This document shows positions 7,601 through 10,000 of a DNA stretch of 10,000 nt, one piece after another. Under the pieces are notes generated by a model. It did no database searches and was not told where the DNA came from. It was given only the letters and a program-made list of their open reading frames with translations. This DNA comes from Stramonita haemastoma. Taxonomy: Eukaryota; Mollusca; Gastropoda; Neogastropoda; Muricidae. The stretch is taken from contig CM060328.1 in NCBI GenBank assembly GCA_030674155.1, positions 45,089,174-45,099,173 on the forward strand, written 5' to 3'. Position 1 is the first letter of the stretch; every line of letters starts with the position of its first letter. The position numbers and the translations under genes are program-made.

Positions 7601-7611
7601 TAGTACAGTAG

Positions 7612-7667
7612 TAAGCAGTTAGTAGTATTGGTAGTAGTAGTAGTAGTAGTAGTAGTAAGTAGTAGTA

Positions 7668-7717
<50 letters not shown>

Positions 7718-7797
7718 TAGTAGTAGTAGTAGTAGTATAGTAGTAGTAGTAGTAGCATAGTAGCAGCATATAGAGAGTAGTAGTAGTAGTAGTATAG
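7612..7797. repeat. (TAG)n trinucleotide array
   Basis: TAG/AGT/GTA units are broken by several TATAG interruptions. On the plus strand in one frame it is continuous stop codons. On the minus strand it reads as poly-Tyr, poly-Thr or poly-Leu, which are spurious frames. Confidence 0.95.
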
Positions 7798-7821
7798 GCA
7801 ACAAGCACCACACAGCAGCAG

Positions 7822-7890
7822 CATCACCATCATCATCATCATCATCATCTATCATCATACATACATCATCATCATCATCATCATCGTCAT
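7822..7890. repeat. (ATC)n trinucleotide array
   Basis: About 20 ATC units with a TATCATCATACATACATC interruption lie between two TAG arrays. Confidence 0.92.
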
Positions 7891-7891
7891 T

Positions 7892-8095
<204 letters not shown>

Positions 8096-8105
8096 AAATT
8101 GGTAC

Positions 8106-8144
8106 TGTTGTTGTTGTTAGCGTTGTTTTTGTTGTTGTTGTTGT
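8106..8144. repeat. (GTT)n trinucleotide array
   Basis: A short GTT array with AGC and TTT interruptions immediately follows the TAG array, in the receptor intron. Confidence 0.88.
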
Positions 8145-8288
8145 ATCATAAGCTCCATCTGGAGCAAGAACTATCGTTAGGCAACATGGGTGACACTAAT
8201 CATATTAGTCTCCATACATGCCTACGTTGCTGTCTCTGTTTCGCTGCTCTCTCCGCCACACACCACACACACGCCATGCCCCACTCAC

Positions 8289-8642
8289 CAATGAGGGGCA
8301 CAAAGCTGGAGGTGGCGGGCATGTTCTCGGCAATGAGCAGCATGAAAACCGAGAAGGCCAGCAGCACGGTCAGCCCCAGCGTCACCTTCTCGCCGCTCTC
8401 CGGGCTCATCCAAAACACCAGCAGCGTCAGCGTGGACAGCATCACGCAAGGAATGATGACGTTGTACGTGTAGTACAGCGTGCGCCTGCGCAGGTAGATG
8501 ATGAACCGGACGTCCGGGAAGGGTTCCGGCAGCAGGGGTAATAGACCACGTTGCGCACGGCCTCCACTTTGAGCAGCATCCATTCCCCATTGGACACGTA
8601 GTTGGAGAGGTCCACTCCTGTTGAGCGATTGACGATGTCCAC
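8289..8642 (-). CDS. Nicotinic acetylcholine receptor-like subunit, internal exon (loop C, M1, M2)
   Basis: The minus-strand acceptor is CCTCCTTCATCCTAG, and the exon opens in phase 0 with [19 protein letters not shown] is typical of the outer beta-sandwich, and NRS is a possible N-glycosylation site. Loop C reads VVYYPCC, giving the Tyr-x-Cys-Cys pair that marks alpha-type, agonist-binding subunits. Then come PEPFPDV, the pre-M1 [11 protein letters not shown]1 ([16 protein letters not shown]), the GEK linker and M2 ([20 protein letters not shown]). Glu at -1', Leu at 9' and Glu at 20' fit a cation channel. The exon ends VPLI plus one base before the GTGAGT donor. One base is missing between 8528 and 8529 (two C where the frame needs three). 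Adding it gives 355 bp, which agrees exactly with the splice phases. The Cys-loop and earlier binding loops are not in the window. The exact subunit type is not assignable. Confidence 0.9.
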
Positions 8643-8691
8643 CTAGGATGAAGGAGGCTGGATTGGTTAGTCAGTCAGTATCATTATGGGG

Positions 8692-8726
8692 TGGCCCAGT
8701 TTCAGTTTCAGGAGGACATTGCATAA
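8692..8726 (+). repeat. CAGTTT-tandem start of a dispersed repeat (tentative)
   Basis: CAGTTTCAGTTTCAGGAGG resembles the tandem CAGTTT lead-in that I recall from repetitive elements in several mollusc genomes. The remainder is too short to assign a family. Confidence 0.3.
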
Positions 8727-8751
8727 CGGTTAGCATTATTAAAGTGAAGGT

Positions 8752-9010
8752 GTGTGTGTGTGTATGTGTCTTTGATTTTACGTCTGTACACTTAAAGTGA
8801 TATTAGACGAAGGTGTCCCCATAACGTATGTGGTCGTAAGGGAGCAAGGCTAGGCGTCAGAGACCTCAGCTTCTCTAACTAAGGGGGCCAGCATGTTGAG
8901 GGAGGCGCCCATTTCCTCTCCTTCGCTGCTTTACCTTCCCTGACCCTACAGAGGGCCAGGTACCCATTTACAGCTGGGTGAACTAGGGGACTGTACTGAA
9001 GCCAAAGCGT
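8752..9010 (+). repeat. Dispersed repeat, fuller copy with hairpin head
   Basis: It starts with (GT)n and TCTTTGATTTTACGTCTG, shared with 4450-4511, including the stem-loop: CGTCT 8781-8785 pairs with AGACG 8805-8809, and CACTT 8789-8793 pairs with AAGTG 8795-8799. It then continues into a body that aligns with 9796-9957. Shared words include TGTCCCC, TTTACCTTCCCTG and AGGCCAGGTACCC or close forms. There is no coding capacity. It looks like a non-autonomous interspersed element. Confidence 0.65.
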
Positions 9011-9099
9011 GCAGACGGTTACCCATTCAGTTTGTATTTGCATTTTGCATTTTGTACTACTTTACGTCACAGCAGACTTCTCTGCGTGAGAATCGGGCT

Positions 9100-9117
9100 G
9101 CTCTCCCCGGGGAGAGC
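9100..9117. repeat. Perfect 18-bp palindrome
   Basis: GCTCTCCCCGGGGAGAGC reads the same on both strands. It sits between the dispersed repeat body and a T-run (about 9146-9154), and may be a structural part of a repetitive element. Confidence 0.8.
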
Positions 9118-9194
9118 GCGTCGCCACAAGTGCAGCGCCGACCCTTTTTTTTTTCTTTTTCTATATGCAACTGTATTTTTCCCGTGGTTGGTAA

Positions 9195-9262
9195 CCTCGC
9201 TCGATGCTGCTTAACATTAGCTTGGGAAAGCGAGTGCTCTGACCACTGACCTATCCCGTCCC
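9195..9262 (-). mobile_element. tRNA-like (SINE head) segment
   Basis: On the minus strand, GGGATAGGTCAGTGGTCAGA followed by GCACTCGC resembles the 5' half of a tRNA. TAGGTCAGTGG fits the A-box at all but one position. A degenerate B-box-like word with TCGA follows roughly 45 bp later. No complete cloverleaf is visible, so a decayed tRNA-derived SINE is the best reading. Confidence 0.45.
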
Positions 9263-9649
9263 CTAGTAGTAGAATGCACAAGAATTCATAAGCAACACCC
9301 TAGCAACTTGATCAATTTCGAACTAAAATGGTGTTCGCGTCTTTATTGTAGGGAGAGCAGCATCTGAAGCAGCACTGGAAACAACAGCACAAAGATGAGT
9401 TATTGTATTCAATGATGATTAATGTATGTCACTGATCTCGTTTTTTCTACAGCTGTAAGAATTTGTATGGACTGCAAGTCTCTGCGTAGACCACACATAG
9501 ATTTTTTCTTGTTCATTGAAGATAGACAAAACGCAATCATAAAGAACAAGTCTCAGAACATTTTTAGATTAATTTGATCTTTACCATTTTTTTTATTACA
9601 GAAAACAGCAGGACAAAGAGTGAAGATCATGTGTACAGGTGGAAGTAGG

Positions 9650-9661
9650 TAGGGGGGGGGG
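9650..9661 (+). repeat. G-run
   Basis: An uninterrupted run of about 12 G on the plus strand lies between GTAGGTAG and TGAACATG. Its length is probably imprecise in the assembly. Confidence 0.8.
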
Positions 9662-9795
9662 GTGAACATGTAATAGGCATCATCGTAACAAAACAAAAAC
9701 CGTTGCAACAGCAACAACAAGAAAACAACAAAACCACAACAGTTCACTGTCTGTTTTCCCTTCCAAAGCCCACCTGATGCAGGGTAAGGTAAAGG

Positions 9796-9957
9796 TTGTC
9801 CCCGTACCTTCTGCAGTCCTTGGAAAATGGAGATGACCGAGACGTTAGTTTCTCTTAGGAAGCGAGTATCTTATGTTTGGCGCCCCCCCTCCCGTCCCTC
9901 TGCTTTTACCTTCCCTGTTCCAAAAGAGGCCAGGTACCCCCCCCCACAGTTGCACAC
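9796..9957 (+). repeat. Dispersed repeat, second diverged copy
   Basis: This segment aligns collinearly with 8814-8975. TTGTCCCC corresponds to GTGTCCCC, GAGACGTTAGTTTCTCT to GAGACCTCAGCTTCTCT, and TGCTTTTACCTTCCCTG to TGCTTTACCTTCCCTG, ending at GGCCAGGTACCC. Several small gaps and many substitutions separate the copies, so they are old. The hairpin head is missing here. Confidence 0.65.
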
Positions 9958-10000
9958 ATCCAACATCACTCAGTCCATAGTGCTATATTTAGCGTTCCCC

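Larger units (their letters stand above)
8643..10000 (-). other. Upstream intron of the receptor gene (partial)
   Basis: No exon encoding the Cys-loop or loops A, B, D or E was found on the minus strand up to the window end, so this is at least 1.36 kb of intron. It contains dispersed repeats (8752-9010 and 9796-9957), a tRNA-like segment (about 9195-9262), a G-run at 9650-9661 and A-rich (CAA) sequence at 9690-9740. No independent gene was recognised. Confidence 0.65.

Noticed and set aside
9805..9870. Minus-strand ETNVSVISIFQGLQK followed by GTACGG, which looks like the first beta-strand exon of a nicotinic receptor with a donor site
   Set aside because: The same segment aligns with the dispersed repeat copy at 8814-8930, and the exons that should lie between it and 8642 are absent. 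It is repeat-derived coincidence.

Overview
This window is animal nuclear DNA. It most likely comes from a mollusc, probably a gastropod, although the species cannot be named from the sequence alone. The case rests on four points: a spliced nicotinic-acetylcholine-receptor-like gene with GT-AG introns, a divergent subunit sequence of the kind expanded in molluscs, a non-LTR retrotransposon tail with tRNA-like SINE pieces, and an extreme load of di- and trinucleotide microsatellites. Nothing looks bacterial, viral or organellar. No operon, CRISPR array, rRNA or intact tRNA was seen.

The one real protein-coding locus is on the minus strand and is only partly inside the window. Two consecutive exons are supported. 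The internal exon at 8642-8289 holds the end of the ligand-binding domain with loop C and its Cys-Cys pair, then M1, M2 and the first residues before M3. The terminal exon at 6764-6089 holds M3, the large cytoplasmic loop, M4 and the C-terminus with a stop. They are joined by a 1,524-bp intron (8288-6765) filled with trinucleotide repeats. The splice phase matches exactly, because one base of a Gly codon is left at the donor and two bases wait at the acceptor. Each exon carries one apparent single-base deletion in a short C or G run. These are either two disabling mutations or, more likely, uncorrected long-read consensus errors. The exons for the signal peptide, most of the extracellular domain and the Cys-loop must lie beyond position 10000.

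Layout: 1-297 TGG/TGA trinucleotide arrays; 298-1080 AT-rich non-coding sequence with a small ATC/AGC array; 1081-1600 G-runs, C-runs, a tRNA-like SINE head and an (AT)n array; 1600-2170 no gene; 2172-2400 purine-rich GAA array; 2400-3435 no gene; 3436-3536 AT cruciform-like repeat; 3643-3911 (CA)n; 3912-4440 the 3' end of a LINE; 4450-5220 (GT)n arrays plus a small hairpin repeat; 5222-5431 a LINE-like 3' tail with AATAAA and a TTGAC pentamer tail; 5432-6060 (CA)n arrays containing broken duplicate copies of the receptor gene's last coding bases; 6089-8642 the receptor gene; 8643-10000 intronic sequence with dispersed repeats, including two diverged copies of one family and a tRNA-like segment.

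The most informative oddities are the near-regular (about 240 bp) tandem re-copying of the receptor's C-terminal codons into the adjoining CA repeat, the two frame-breaking deletions, a Tyr-to-Phe change in the agonist-binding loop C, and a 29-nt hairpin repeat found twice next to (GT)n. I found no convincing new multi-gene system.
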